The notes beneath the pieces were generated by a model. That model did no database searches, was not told the origin of the DNA, and saw only the letters and a program-made list of their open reading frames with translations. 64,000 nucleotides of DNA from Xestospongia muta (lineage: Eukaryota > Porifera > Demospongiae > Haplosclerida > Petrosiidae). Position numbers and translations under genes: made by a program. This document shows positions 50,820 through 64,000 of this stretch, one piece after another; the first letter of the stretch is position 1; every line of letters starts with the position of its first letter. The stretch is from assembly GCA_963693285.1 (NCBI GenBank), contig OY848918.1, positions 3,911,876 through 3,975,875 of the forward strand, read 5' to 3'.

Positions 50820-51480
50820 TTTCAATAATAATTGATGACTAATGTATAATACAAACACTTACAGTTAGCAGTAATAATGGGACATATATCTTAGTGTGGA
50901 AAGTATGAGTATTTTGATCCTAACTGAGTACCTTACTTATATGACATGTTCATTGATTACTTAGTCAATAACAGCATTTGTCTAATGTTAGTGTATTTCC
51001 TGTTAATATTACAATTATATTGTTGACTTATAATCTACATACATCATGGTTGTCCTACAGTTAATATCAGTAACTGATATATTTACTACATATTATATTA
51101 AATTCCATTGACAATAATAATAAGTAATGTATGCAGTCTTTAACAAATCATACCACACACTTCATGTTATAAAGTTAATATCTCTGTTCATATAATTATT
51201 TGAATTGTTGCCAATGTAGTAGCATGTCTACAATGGTATGCTATTAAATTAGGTATATGAAGTTTACTGAACTAACAACATCATATGGACAAAGGGATGA
51301 GTTATACATATAATGTTATTTACTTTAGAATTGTGTACTATTGGATTAGGAGGTATATGTTATAATATGATATAATGAACTAGTAACATTGTATACACAA
51401 AGGAGTAAGTCAATACACATATGGACAGGTAATGTGTCACTATAGGTAAATAAATATTACAGTGAATTAGGTAGCCCATA
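50820..51480. repeat. copy of the Death-exon 5' flank
   Basis: About 50825-51250 matches 29430-29920 and 46000-46400. The Death-exon fragment itself is not present. A further copy lies at about 52560-52740. Confidence 0.5.
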
Positions 51481-51654
51481 GCGAACATACATGTAAATAT
51501 GTTTTCACAATCTCCACAGATAGACTTCACTGTTGATTCTGTTACCTTTCATTGTTGACTTACTCTAATGCACAATATTCTCATGATACCTTATAATATT
51601 TTTGCTAACAGGTCACTAACTTCTGACTTATCTTTCCTCTCTATATATTAAACT

Positions 51655-51735
51655 GTACAATCCAGGAGCTTTTAACATGACAAGTGGACCAGCACACTGG
51701 GAACTTCTGGTTAGGTGTAGGTTAGTAGTAAACAT
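51655..51735 (+). repeat. dispersed ~70-bp repeat, reference copy
   Basis: Core 'TTTTAACATGACAAGTGGAC', then CAGCA and 'TGGGAACTTCTGGTTAGG'. Related copies lie at about 45566-45630, 47425-47490 and 49975-50030 on the plus strand, and inverted at 27775-27850 and 28872-28935 with their copy-2 images. Several can be read as FNMTSxPxxWELLVR, others contain stops, so coding origin is possible but unproven. Confidence 0.5.
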
Positions 51736-52729
51736 ATGCATTTCCTTTACAACCTCACCCTATACTTGTATATGTACACATGTATGATGTATATACATAT
51801 TAAGTAATACACATGTACATGTATTGAAGTTATCTATCATACTTAGTGCATTCTTTTATAGAGGACATACACATGGGAACTAGAAATACAATTTTAAAGC
51901 AGTACATTTGATTATTATACTGGAAGAACTCTCATTGTATGTTTGTCTTTCCTTAGGTAACTGTTATGATATGAGATTTACTAAACTAACAACATTATGT
52001 ACAAAGGGTAAATTTATAACATTATATGTGACTACAATGAGTGGTAGTGAGTACCATGAAACTAATGTTTATACAACTTAAAGATAGACATTTACTTTTG
52101 ACTTCATTGTTATCATGACATTGAAATGACTATCATCTAAACCAAATAAATAAAGTGAACATCATGTACAGTTTTCATTTCTAATGTAATAAATGTACTA
52201 TGGAATTGATTGTTCATGTAGTTAGTTAATTGTTAGAACTATAATGATAAGATGTTGGACCAGAACTGTTACTAATGAAATTCATGCAAACACTTCAATG
52301 TGTTTTGTAGTGATACATACAACCATAATGTACATAATTTGATTAAAACAACCAATTTGTTTTAGTGGTGATATATGAACATTTTAGATACACGTACATA
52401 TTAGGTATATATACGTGTACGTGTATGTGACAAGTGACTCATATTTTCATGTATCCTTTTACAGAAGACACTTTGTTAGAAACAAAGATTCATTATTATT
52501 TCAAGTATATTATTATATGTTTGCTGTTAATTGATCAACTAAATGGACCTAGTTCTCATTAATAAGAATAAGATATGAAGGTCAACAATTAAAAGAATAA
52601 CAGTATTAAAGAAATATATAATAAAGTAGATAACTGATGACTAATGAATAATACAAGCATCTACAGTTAGCAACAATAATGAGACATATTATTTTAATGA
52701 AGAGAGTTTGAGTATTTTGATATAATAGT

Positions 52730-53640
52730 AAGTGTAAAATATACTACCTATTGTCATAACACATTGTTTTATCATGTTTCAATCCACCTCTCCATATCCA
52801 CCACTTTTGTTAATATACCCGTAAGGCAACATACTTATAATACTTGCTATTATGTATATTTATAGCATAACACTGTGATCTGTACTAAACTCTCCTACTG
52901 TTACTGGTATACCTCTAGCTAGTAGTACACATTAGTATTACATAATGGTGAACTTTATAAGAGATAATACAATAGAACATATCGACGTCAGGAATACATG
53001 TAAATCCATATTTTCTCATGGTTATGTATATTTTATCATAATATGACTTTTAGTTATATTTGCATAAAACCCTAAACATAATACTGTGATCTCTCCTACT
53101 CTCTTCCACTGTTGCTGGTACACATCTAGCTAGTGGTATTTGTGATATTTGTGTATAGAGCATCCTCATTGCCCCTCCACTTTCTCACTTTAACTGGTAA
53201 CACACAATAGTAAGTGTACCATTGCATAACACATTATTTGCATAGTGCTTAGATTTATCAAATAAAGATAAGGCTCACTTATTACATAATGTACTTTACC
53301 TATTAGACCATAGTCCAATATACAGCTCTAATAACACCCAATAATAAGTTTACCACATACTACTTTGTCATAACACATTGTTTGTATAGTACTTAGATTC
53401 ACCTCTTCACATCCATCGTTTCTGTTAATATACCCATATAGTAACATACCTATAATACTTGTTATTACGTACACATATGGTACACATCTAATAATACATA
53501 ATAGTAAGTTTACCACATACTACCTATTGTCATAACACATTGTTTGCATAGTGCTTAGATCCACCTCTCCATATCCACCACTTCTGTTAATACATGACAC
53601 ACACCTATAATACTTGCTATTATGTACACATTATATATAA
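52730..53640. repeat. diverged tandem repeats, about 150-160 bp
   Basis: The block 'CATAACACATTGTTTGCATA' and a following 'TCCACCTCTCCATATCCACC' recur near 52755, 53225, 53369 and 53531. Related pieces are at 46870 and 46600. No frame is shared. Origin unknown. Confidence 0.6.
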
Positions 53641-54026
53641 TTTTTAAAGTAAACTCTCATGGAAGACATCAGTTTTCATTGGAATGATTCAAAGTCAAGT
53701 TTGTGATTCTAATATTAATTGGATCAAACATCAATATTCACTATGTTAGTAAAAATCTCACAATTTCATTCAAATTGTTAGTTATCAACAGAAATGAATA
53801 TGTTACCATACACTTATATCAATCATACCATATCTACATATAATAGCAACTGACCACTATACTGTACTATCATTACTGGCCTAATATCATGTTTATTAAT
53901 CATTTCTAGTCTATGCTATAAGGAGCTACCAGTATACATGCCATATTGTATCTACAATAAGTCATTGATAAGATAGTAAAAGGTGTGTGGGAGTTGTGAA
54001 CTCTATATGTAAAATTGTATTACATA
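53641..54026. other. spacer, no gene seen
   Basis: AT-rich; the 3' flank of relic H. Confidence 0.4.
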
Positions 54027-54974
54027 TTATATACTTATAGAACACCTGCTAAAAACAAATAATAATAATACAGCTGTACATTTATAGTAACAATAGTAGT
54101 GACTATACATTATATGTATATAGGTAATATTAGTAGTATTGTTTGTATAGCAGCCATACAGGACTGAATTTATATATATATATCTGGTAGCCTCATTGTG
54201 GTCCAGGTAAAGGACATATCTTGGTACAGTTCCTTGATTACTCTCTTTGATATCATCTAGTTTGGATGAAGCTATTATTATGAGATTATCTTTAGCAAGT
54301 TCAGCTTCATTTACAGCTGCTGACCTCAATATTATTAACAATGTGTCCCAGGTATATAGACGTCTCTTAGTCTTGTATCAAAGTTGGCACACACCAGTGA
54401 TACCTTGATGGTTCTCTTCGATGTCATCTAGTTCAGGTGGAGTTAGTGCTAGGGCAGTACCTATCTCTCTTAGTTTTGTAGTTACATGTGGAGCAACATA
54501 AGTAATTAGATCTTTATGAGTTAACTCTAATATAATAAATATAATAAATATAATACAATATCTACTATATAGTAAAGTTTACTTACCTGTTGTCTTCTTA
54601 ATAGTTAATTTATCACTTGTTTTATTAGATAAAGTAGAGTACTGACTGTCAGATGATGATATATAACTTGTCATGTTACCATTAGTAGGTAATATAGAAT
54701 ACATAGGTGGAATAGGTGTTGAAGTATGAGAATGAGGATGTTGAGTATAATCATAAAGTTGGGTACTAGCATGTACATTATGACTAAGTCTGGCATTTTC
54801 CTCATCAAATAGTCTATTTTCAGAATATGGTTGTACTAAACTATACTGTTCCATTATTGATGTCTCATGTATTGTGGTGCTATATGGTACTGTAGAAAGG
54901 AAACTAGATGGAGCAATAGGACAATTAGATGATAGGTTCACATCAGTATAGTTGTTCTGAGTAGTTCTTAATAT
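54027..54974 (-). pseudogene. H: tail-only module, tyrosine exon plus broken Death exon
   Basis: The tyrosine exon 54587-54974 starts in phase 0, is fully open and carries VPYSTTI, EQYSLV, QLYDY, PPMYSIL and SQYSTL (fits ITIM). Its donor leads in phase to a Death exon (from 54526) whose helix-4 Trp codon is TGA. After 'AELAK' the frame continues into 'LDDIKESNQG', which resembles Death helix 3, as if two Death exons had been joined. No transmembrane or ectodomain exons belong to H, but its first exon is in phase with the gene G juxtamembrane exon about 2 kb upstream, so it could serve as an alternative tail for G. Confidence 0.65.
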
Positions 54975-54975
54975 C

Positions 54976-55137
54976 TAAATGTTGATGTTGAGTATGATCA
55001 TTAAGTTGGGTACTAGTATGTACATTATGATCACATCTGGTACATTCCTCATTAGATGGTCCATTTACTAAACATGAAGAGTGATATTGTTGTACTAAAC
55101 TATATTGTTCCATTATTGGTGTCTCATGTACTACTAT
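54976..55137 (-). pseudogene. fragment of a third tyrosine-tail exon
   Basis: Matches the middle of the tyrosine exon ('ETPIMEQYSLVQQYHSS', 'NEECTR', 'HNVHTSTQL'). It ends directly at the acceptor of the H exon and lacks its own 5' end. Together with H and G it makes a row of three tail modules. Confidence 0.55.
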
Positions 55138-56194
55138 TAAATTCTAATCAATATTTAATTAGGTTGTTCACAGATATATGTACTCTATAGTAATAGAACA
55201 GAAGTGACCACTAGAATCTTATCTTCCCTGGTCTATAAAAATTAGCATCTAATGAAGCACAGAAACTACATGGTGATAACATTTGATGTCTTTCAATCAA
55301 AATATTTTTGTATTTAAAAAAATTAAAATATTTCTTAAAATAAACTTTTGTTTTTATAGAAGACTTACTACATATTATCGTATATTGAATTATTGTTTAT
55401 TATTGTATAATAATGTATGAGAAAAGTTGTTTATTTCCATACGTTGTTGTTCTTTTATCTTTACTAGATTACTGTTATGATATGAGATTTACTCAACTGG
55501 CAGCATTATATATACAAAAGTAAGTTCATGATTCATGAATTCTCTTTGTTTTTATAGAAGACTTACTGTATTATTATAGTAAGTTTGGTATGGTTTCCAC
55601 ATTCTGGGTATTAGAATAGCAAGCAGATGCTGTTGGTCATCTCAAAGACACACATTGTTATTCTTTCATCTTTACACTAGCATAGAGCATGATTGGATTA
55701 AGTAACTGCAATTTAAAGACATTTTTGACTTCACTGTTATTATAACATTGATGTGACTATCATCTAAACTACCATTTATGGTTATTTCAATGTTATCCCA
55801 TGCTAATAGCACAACTATCTAGTAAACTACTGGTCTATTCATGTACTTCTAATATGACAATATGTTAGTCAGTGGACAAAAGATACTTATAATACATAGT
55901 ACAAGTACACCTGTATTATGTACATGTACATGAACATGACTAATAATGACATGAATGTGGTTATCTTGATCTATATTGTTTCTAATTGCAAAATCAGTTA
56001 AAAAGTTATTAAACAAAGTAACAATGTAACATATATTATGTCACACCAAATATGTGCACTAACAGTTATAGGATGGTCAATAAGGATATAAATATAATCA
56101 CTGGTGCACACATTGTCACATAGATATTATATAAATGTTCAAATATAACACACATGATTATTATGACAATACAGTGATATAGTCATTGAGTATG
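55138..56194. other. 3' flank of gene G
   Basis: No exon. The part from about 55890 is the original of the flank copied at 28960-29250 and 45640-45820. Repeated 'TTTTTATAGAAGACTTACT' pieces lie near 55355 and 55550. Confidence 0.45.
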
Positions 56195-56951
56195 CTATAT
56201 TTCTAATTGGTTAGCGAGCTCAGGTTCATTTACAGCTGGTGACCTCAATATCATTAACAATGTATCCCAGGTATATGGACGTCTTTTAGTCTCATACCAG
56301 AGTTGGAACACACCAGTGATACCTTGATGGTTCTCTTCAATGTCATCTAGTTCAGGTGGAGTTAGTGCTAGGGCAGTACCTATCTCTTGTAGTTTTGTAG
56401 TTACATATGGAGCGACATAAGTAACTAGATCTTTATGAGTTAACTCTAATATAATAAATATAATATAATATCTACTATATAGTAAAGTTTACTTACTTGC
56501 TGTCTTCTTAATAGTTAATTTATCACTTGTTTTATTAGACAAAGTAGAGTACTGACTGTCAGGTAATGATATATGACTTGTCATGTCACCATTAGTAGAT
56601 AGTATAGAATACATAGGTGGAATAGGTGTTGAAGTATGAGAGTGAGGATGTTGAGTATGATCATAAAGTTGGGTACTAGCATGTACATTATGATTAAGTC
56701 TGGTATATTCCTCATTAGATGGTCCATTTACTAAATATGGAGACTGATATTGTTGTACTAAACTAGATTAAACTAGATTGTTCCATTATTGATGTCTTAT
56801 GTACTACTGTACTATATGGTACTGTAGAATGGAGATCAGGAGGAACAATAGGACCATTAGATGCTGAAGTCACATAAATATACTTGATCTGGTTAGGTTG
56901 AACAGTCACATCTATATAGTTGTTCTGGTTAGGTGGAGTTTTTGTTGATAT
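56195..56951 (-). CDS. gene G distal exons: tyrosine tail and Death domain
   Basis: The tyrosine exon 56497-56951 (phase 0 start) holds VPYSTVV, EEYTRL, QLYDH, PPMYSIL and SQYSTL. A ten-base tandem gain near 56762-56778 creates a TAG soon after 'SIMEQSSL' and shifts the frame; the EQY tyrosine seen in F and H is Ser here. The Death exon 56195-56445 is complete and open, 83 residues ('LALTPPELDDIEENHQG', 'FQLWYETK', 'YTWDTLLMILRSPAV', 'ELANQLEI'), and is the best-preserved Death domain in the window. Without the insertion the two would join in phase and follow the G transmembrane exon. Confidence 0.72.
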
Positions 56952-57119
56952 CTAAATATGTAGTGAAATAAAAAAACGCAGATTTTACAATATTAATACA
57001 ATAATCACACCACACAAATTACTTTGACACAGTAGTGACAACAATAGTGAAAGGCAATGAATCAGTTCATACATGAACCATTAACAATATAATATCTGAC
57101 ATGTACACAGACAAAGCTA

Positions 57120-59106
<1,987 letters not shown>

Positions 59107-60028
59107 CTATATAATGAAGAGATGTGGTACAATAATTTAATATTTTAAGAATATGTTTGGACAGAAAAAATAGATGTCAAATATTTTCAAAATACATGGT
59201 ACAAAAACCATAGAAATATGTGGGAAAACGTTGGAAATCATTGTAATTTCTTCCCAATCGTCCATTGAATAGAGCTCAAAGAGAACTAAACAAATACCTA
59301 TTTGCATATATTAGTAGCTATAACAATTAAGATATTCTCAATTTCAAAATCCATTTTTAAGCATTTATATCAAATTTCCAACAATTGGATCTCAAACATT
59401 TCCAAGTTAAAAGTGAATATAGCACACAATTGCTTTGCACATTGGAATGATTGATGAGATACAAGTCAGGAATCCTTTTCCTCTCTTTGTGGGCTCATGA
59501 CAAAGTACACATAACAAAACTATGTTCTTTATCATTGTTTTAATTATCGTTTGCTTTGTTACAATTCTTAGCACTCCCAATTAATATTTTATAAAATTAA
59601 AGTTGGTGGATTTTGCAGGATTTGCAAGAATTTCCATTGCAGCTCATCAGCCATGGTACTCTCATGCAATGTTTTGCTTTAAAATGAATATATATAATGC
59701 TGCTAATACTAGCTCCATACCATGAGACCATAACATCATGAAGCATATTATTAAAATTTTAGCATTTGAGTAGAATCTAAACAGAATATAAAATATACAA
59801 TTATAAATACTACATGTATAATATATTTATTATAATTGGGCTCGAGCAAATGGTAAACTTTCAAAACCAGTGCAAATTTGCATGTATAATTTCTCTCCTG
59901 AACATTGTATTTGATTTTCCCTCCTGTTATTCTGGGATAGCCAACCTTACATTTGAATAAGAGAAAGTAAAATCTAAAATGATGCAAAATGGGTAGGTTT
60001 AAAGATTACACTGGTTTTGAGCGGTATT
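59107..60028. other. upstream of gene G, no exon identified
   Basis: No hydrophobic first exon with a phase-1 donor was found. AT-rich, no clear repeat. The first exon may be here but unrecognised, or may lie further away. Confidence 0.4.
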
Positions 60029-60107
60029 AGTCTCGTCCCCAAACCTACTCACAAGCTAAAGTACTACTTTATTTAGCTTGCGAGTAGGTCTGGGGACGAG
60101 ACTAGAG
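60029..60107. mobile_element. foldback element with GTCTCGTCCCCA-type ends
   Basis: Arms at about 60029-60057 and 60078-60107 are near-perfect reverse complements beginning 'GTCTCGTCCCC' and ending 'GGGGACGAGAC', with a 20-base loop. A related 'GTCTGGGGAC' lies at 60472. Short MITE or solo terminal hairpin. Confidence 0.65.
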
Positions 60108-60535
60108 CGGTATGAATTGTATACATAATATCACTAACTTACTTCATTGCAGCGAGATGAGATCCGAGCAAGTCACGTTAACTAAACAACTTAAAGACTG
60201 AACTGAAGCTGAGTTGAAGTGCTATTTTATAAGATCTATTTACGTGGGTGTGCCTACAAAAAATAGCGACTAAAACAGCGCCTTGGATTTCTCGGAGCCC
60301 TGACCAGTCTTTTGAATTGGGAAATATCAACCTGAAAATTGTCGCCCTTTATTTATCAAATTGAATAGATCTTGCAATGTGTCTACTGTTCTCTCTTACA
60401 GACGAAATCTGTCCAGTACACCCTAGTCTGCTGTTCTCGCCCCTTCGCTTAGCCTTAGAAGAGAAGAGAAGGGTCTGGGGACAAGGCGGATTAGGACCTC
60501 GTACAGCAGGAATGCGGATGTGGGTAGAGCCACGG
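60108..60535. other. less AT-rich stretch without a gene
   Basis: Contains GGGTGTG and 'CCCTTCGCTTAG', the latter the inverse of a sequence upstream of gene F (25920). No open frame with family similarity. It may be promoter DNA or further repeat. Confidence 0.35.
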
Positions 60536-60582
60536 ATATTATAGAGTAGTAAACTAGTTACTAGTTTACTAGTCTATAATAT
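60536..60582. repeat. 47-bp palindrome
   Basis: Two 23-base arms around a single central T (60559), with one mismatch; core 'AGTAAACTAGT'. A second, 12-bp-arm hairpin ('GCATAGATAGTA') follows at 60667-60698. Confidence 0.8.
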
Positions 60583-61032
60583 CTATGGTACCATAGAGCA
60601 TACTTAGACTTGAGGCATGTATATTAAGAGAATGAAAAATAAAAAAATGGTTGTTCCTCTTTTAACGCATAGATAGTAAAGTAGTCTACTATCTATGCTT
60701 AGCGAAGGGTTAGCAACGTCAGACTAGCTCTAAGTATACCCAATATCTCTATAAAGTCAGATCTTTCTCCCGGCTTGTGAGAGAGTGACTCAGTCCATTT
60801 TGTTGAAGGAGCCTAAGTTGGGTTGTGTTTCTTCACATACTGAATTATTATTACTTGAAATTATTCTCTCCTCTACTCTTCTATTTTGTTGTCACTAGTA
60901 CTCCACACTATATGATTACCATTCAATTTGCTAGAGCATTGTTGCTATGTAGTTATGTTTAACAAAAAAATCGTCATATTTCCTCTTACACTTATGAATC
61001 TATTTGCCACAAATACATCAAAATAATTATAT

Positions 61033-61186
61033 AAACTGATAGTGTAGGATATGTCTCAATGGATTAATAGTTACTAGATGTTCAATCTAATGAGAGTGTT
61101 GTTCATATTACATAATGCATTAATGTAGACATAACATATAACAACTATTAATCCATTGAAACATATCCTACACTATCAGTTTACTT
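61033..61186. repeat. inverted repeat around the start of a tandem array
   Basis: The stretch at about 61033-61073 ('AACTGATAGTGTAGGATATG') is the reverse complement of about 61141-61186, with a loop of about 67 bases. The right arm belongs to the 589-bp unit and recurs in each copy; the left arm occurs once. Confidence 0.75.
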
Positions 61187-62857
61187 AAATAATACTCTAT
61201 AATCTGCAAACTATGTCAACCATCTATTGTATTTTAGCTAAACGAGATATACATTATTGTATGGGTCAAGACAGCAATTTATTGGTCTTCCCTTACATGT
61301 TTTAAATGACTTATAGCTAGCTATACAGGACTTACTCTATAGTACATTACACAAGGATTTATTTAATTAATGAAGTATTTTAAATTGACATTGTTCCTCA
61401 TTAAGTATCATATCAACCTGGTTTGGATAGTTCAGAAGCTATATACAGGGAAATAATAATTCCATCTTTATTAGAAGTAGACACCATGAATATGTGATGA
61501 TGACGTTACTTTTAATAAGTTGGTAAATATAGTAGATTAATTATAGTCAACAATAGGACGGATACATGTATACATAAATACAAAGACCAAATGATGTGTT
61601 AGTATATGTAATTGTTTAGTCAAAAAAGTGCCAATTTATATTTCAAGAAGAGCAGGTAGCTGTTGTAATTAACTGATCATGAGAGTGTTGTTCATATTAC
61701 ATAATGCATTAATGTAGACATAACATATAACAACTATTAATCCATTGAAACATATCCTACACTATCAGTTTACTTAAATAATACTCTATAATCTGCAAAC
61801 TATGTCAACCATCTATTGTATTTTAGCTAAACGAGATATACATTATTGTATGGGTCAAGACAGCAATTTATTGGTCTTCCCTTACATGTTTTAAATGACT
61901 TATAGCTAGCTATACAGGACTTACTCTATAGTACATTACACAAGGATTTATTTAATTAATGAAGTATTTTAAATTGACATTGTTCCTCATTAAGTATCAT
62001 ATCAACCTGGTTTGGATAGTTCAGAAGCTATATACAGGGAAATAATAATTCCATCTTTGTTAGAAGTAGACACCATGAATATGTGATGATGACGTTACTT
62101 TTAATAAGTTGGTAAATATAGTAGATTAATTATAGTCAACAATAGGACGGATACATGTATACATAAATACAAAGACCAAATGATGTGTTAGTATATGTAA
62201 TTGTTTAGTCAAAAAAGTGCCAATTTATATTTCAAGAAGAGCAGGTAGCTGTTGTAATTAACTGATCATGAGAGTGTTGTTCATATTACATAATGCATTA
62301 ATGTAGACATAACATATAACAACTATTAATCCATTGAAACATATCCTACACTATCAGTTTACTTAAATAATACTCTATAATCTGCAAACTATGTCAACCA
62401 TCTATTGTATTTTAGCTAAACGAGATATACATTATTGTATGGGTCAAGACAGCAATTTATTGGTCTTCCCTTACATGTTTTAAATGACTTATAGCTAGCT
62501 ATACAGGACTTACTCTATAGTACATTACACAAGGATTTATTTAATTAATGAAGTATTTTAAATTGACATTGTTCCTCATTAAGTATCATATCAACCTGGT
62601 TTGGATAGTTCAGAAGCTATATACAGGGAAATAATAATTCCATCTTTATTAGAAGTAGACACCATGAATATGTGATGATGACGTTACTTTTAATAAGTTG
62701 GTAAATATAGTAGATTAATTATAGTCAACAATAGGACGGATACATGTATACATAAATACAAAGACCAAATGATGTGTTAGTATATGTAATTGTTTAGTCA
62801 AAAAAGTGCCAATTTATATTTCAAGAAGAGCAGGTAGCTGTTGTAATTAACTGATCA
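61091..62857. repeat. 589-bp unit, three head-to-tail copies
   Basis: Copies 61091-61679, 61680-62268 and 62269-62857, exact period 589 and nearly identical (one visible difference: CTTTATT against CTTTGTT in copy 2). No ORF of note and no similarity to receptor exons. Confidence 0.92.
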
Positions 62858-64000
62858 TGAGATAGTATTGAAATAAGCACTTCTACAAACTCAACAATTT
62901 AGTTTTGTCTCAAGAGGTTATGACAATATTGTTGAGATATTATTTTGGCTGAGATATTCAGAAGACCACCTGAAAATTTTCAGGAAATATGGTTGAGACA
63001 TTAATAATAATAAATGAACTATATATAGTAACGTTTGATACCTTGATGTTTTTTTACTCTCATAGCATCTGTGTACAAGATATCAACTATTATTGAGACA
63101 TCTTTGAGCCATAATTACTATTATATTGATCCCACATCAAGATGCAATCTTAGCAAAATGAGATCAACAATAAACATGTTATCTCTTTCATATACATTAT
63201 TTCATATCATGTGACCATGCGTACGATATTTACAGCAGATGTCAAGGACATAATCAAAAATAGAAGCATTAGTATTTATCAAGTGCAAGTTGATCAGTAG
63301 CTTTTCACCATGTGTAAAAAAGACAATATGCCACATGAGATGTTATGAATATTATTATTCATAATATCTCATGTGGCATATTGTCTTTTTTTCATAGAAC
63401 TAGATGTGAATGCCTGGATGGTAGTATCAAAAAATTAAATACTACTTAGTTTATTTGATATGATGATGACTAGGTTGGTCCATTGTTAACTACCAGTTCA
63501 AAAGAGTACAGATATTCTCATCTCAGTACACTAATTGATGGTCATGGGAAAGATACATGGAATTAGAACCAAAAAAAGTAGAATGATTGTATGAGATGTC
63601 ATGAATTTCTTGCTTTCAAATATTATGAAGTAAGATTGAATTACAATTATACATAAGGATCAATGGTATAAATTGAGATGTGTATATCTAACATATGTAC
63701 AAAGTTGTAATAAATATAATGACTGTTATCCAAAGTTAAATGTTAGGTCCCATGTTGCTGTTGCATAACACTAGTCATTTATTTCCAGGAAATAAACTTA
63801 TGATATAATTATTTTTATAGTCTCTGGAGCTAGTGCTTCCTGTGTACATCAACAATTCAGTTCTAATAGGTCAGCAATTACATGTACTGTTTGACTCCAT
63901 TTACAGACATGAAGTGATGCTTATACACATAAAATTATATGGAAGGATGTGTTACAGGTATCACATGATGTTGAACAGTATAATGTGTTATATAAGAACA
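62858..64000. other. unique right end, no gene seen
   Basis: AT-rich with no supported exon. Contains the hairpin at 63316-63391. Confidence 0.4.
63316..63391. repeat. 35-bp-arm hairpin
   Basis: Arms 63316-63350 and 63357-63391 are reverse complements with one mismatch (a G:U pair if the plus strand is transcribed) and a six-base loop. Shared core 'GACAATATGCCACATGAGAT'. Either a small foldback element or a transcribed hairpin. Confidence 0.75.

Noticed and set aside
59751..59987. Possible first exon of gene G
   Set aside because: No N-terminal signal sequence with a phase-1 donor could be found in this ORF.

Overview
Eukaryotic (animal) DNA, strongly AT-rich, with short GT-AG introns (about 45-150 bp) separating phase-1 exons. 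The gene content (expanded Ig/FN3 transmembrane receptors in tandem, compact introns, Death-fold tails) suggests a demosponge such as an Amphimedon-like haplosclerid. This assignment is inference; no marker gene fixes it. I see no tRNA, rRNA, CRISPR or prokaryote-type feature.

The window is one cluster of a single receptor family, with most intact genes on the minus strand. Each gene encodes, in order: a signal peptide, one Ig-like exon, one FN3-like exon ending an 'SWSPPF' strand, a small phase 1-to-0 exon, a two-exon Cys-containing domain I cannot name, a short stalk exon, a transmembrane exon and a cytoplasmic tail. Two tail classes share this ectodomain. Class 1 (A 779-2889, B 3065-5391, C 7054-9282, D 9505-10566, E 13247-15451) has a short tail with YGVI and, in A/D/E, YENV tyrosine motifs. 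Class 2 (F 22731-25654, its duplicate F' 34137-37060, G 56195-59106, tail-only H 54027-54974, inverted relic J 11868-12953) has a tyrosine-rich exon with several ITIM-like YxxL/V motifs. In F, F', G and H this is followed by an exon encoding a Death domain. F and G also have an early-stop exon that would give a short tail.

Layout. 1-270: decayed tail plus orphan signal-peptide exon. 0.8-9.3 kb: genes A, B, C, with plus-strand relics at 6.05-6.7 kb. 9.5-13 kb: pseudogene D, a 0.93-kb inverted-repeat element and plus-strand relic J. 13.2-15.5 kb: gene E. 15.5-21.2 kb: gene-poor, with a 164-bp tandem repeat. 21247-44054: two near-identical 11.4-kb direct copies, each carrying an F gene, a foldback element at its start codon and a triple E-box upstream. 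44-54 kb: gene-poor, with relics of Death exons and dispersed repeats. 54-59.1 kb: H tail exons and gene G, which has a 190-bp (GA)n tract at a splice acceptor. 60-64 kb: foldback hairpins and a 589-bp repeat in three copies.

The mix of intact genes, frameshifted copies, inverted fragments and recent duplication looks like a fast-evolving recognition-receptor cluster, comparable in organisation to known Ig-superfamily allorecognition or innate-immune clusters. Ligand and function cannot be read from the sequence. Exon models are manual predictions from splice motifs, phase consistency and paralogue comparison.
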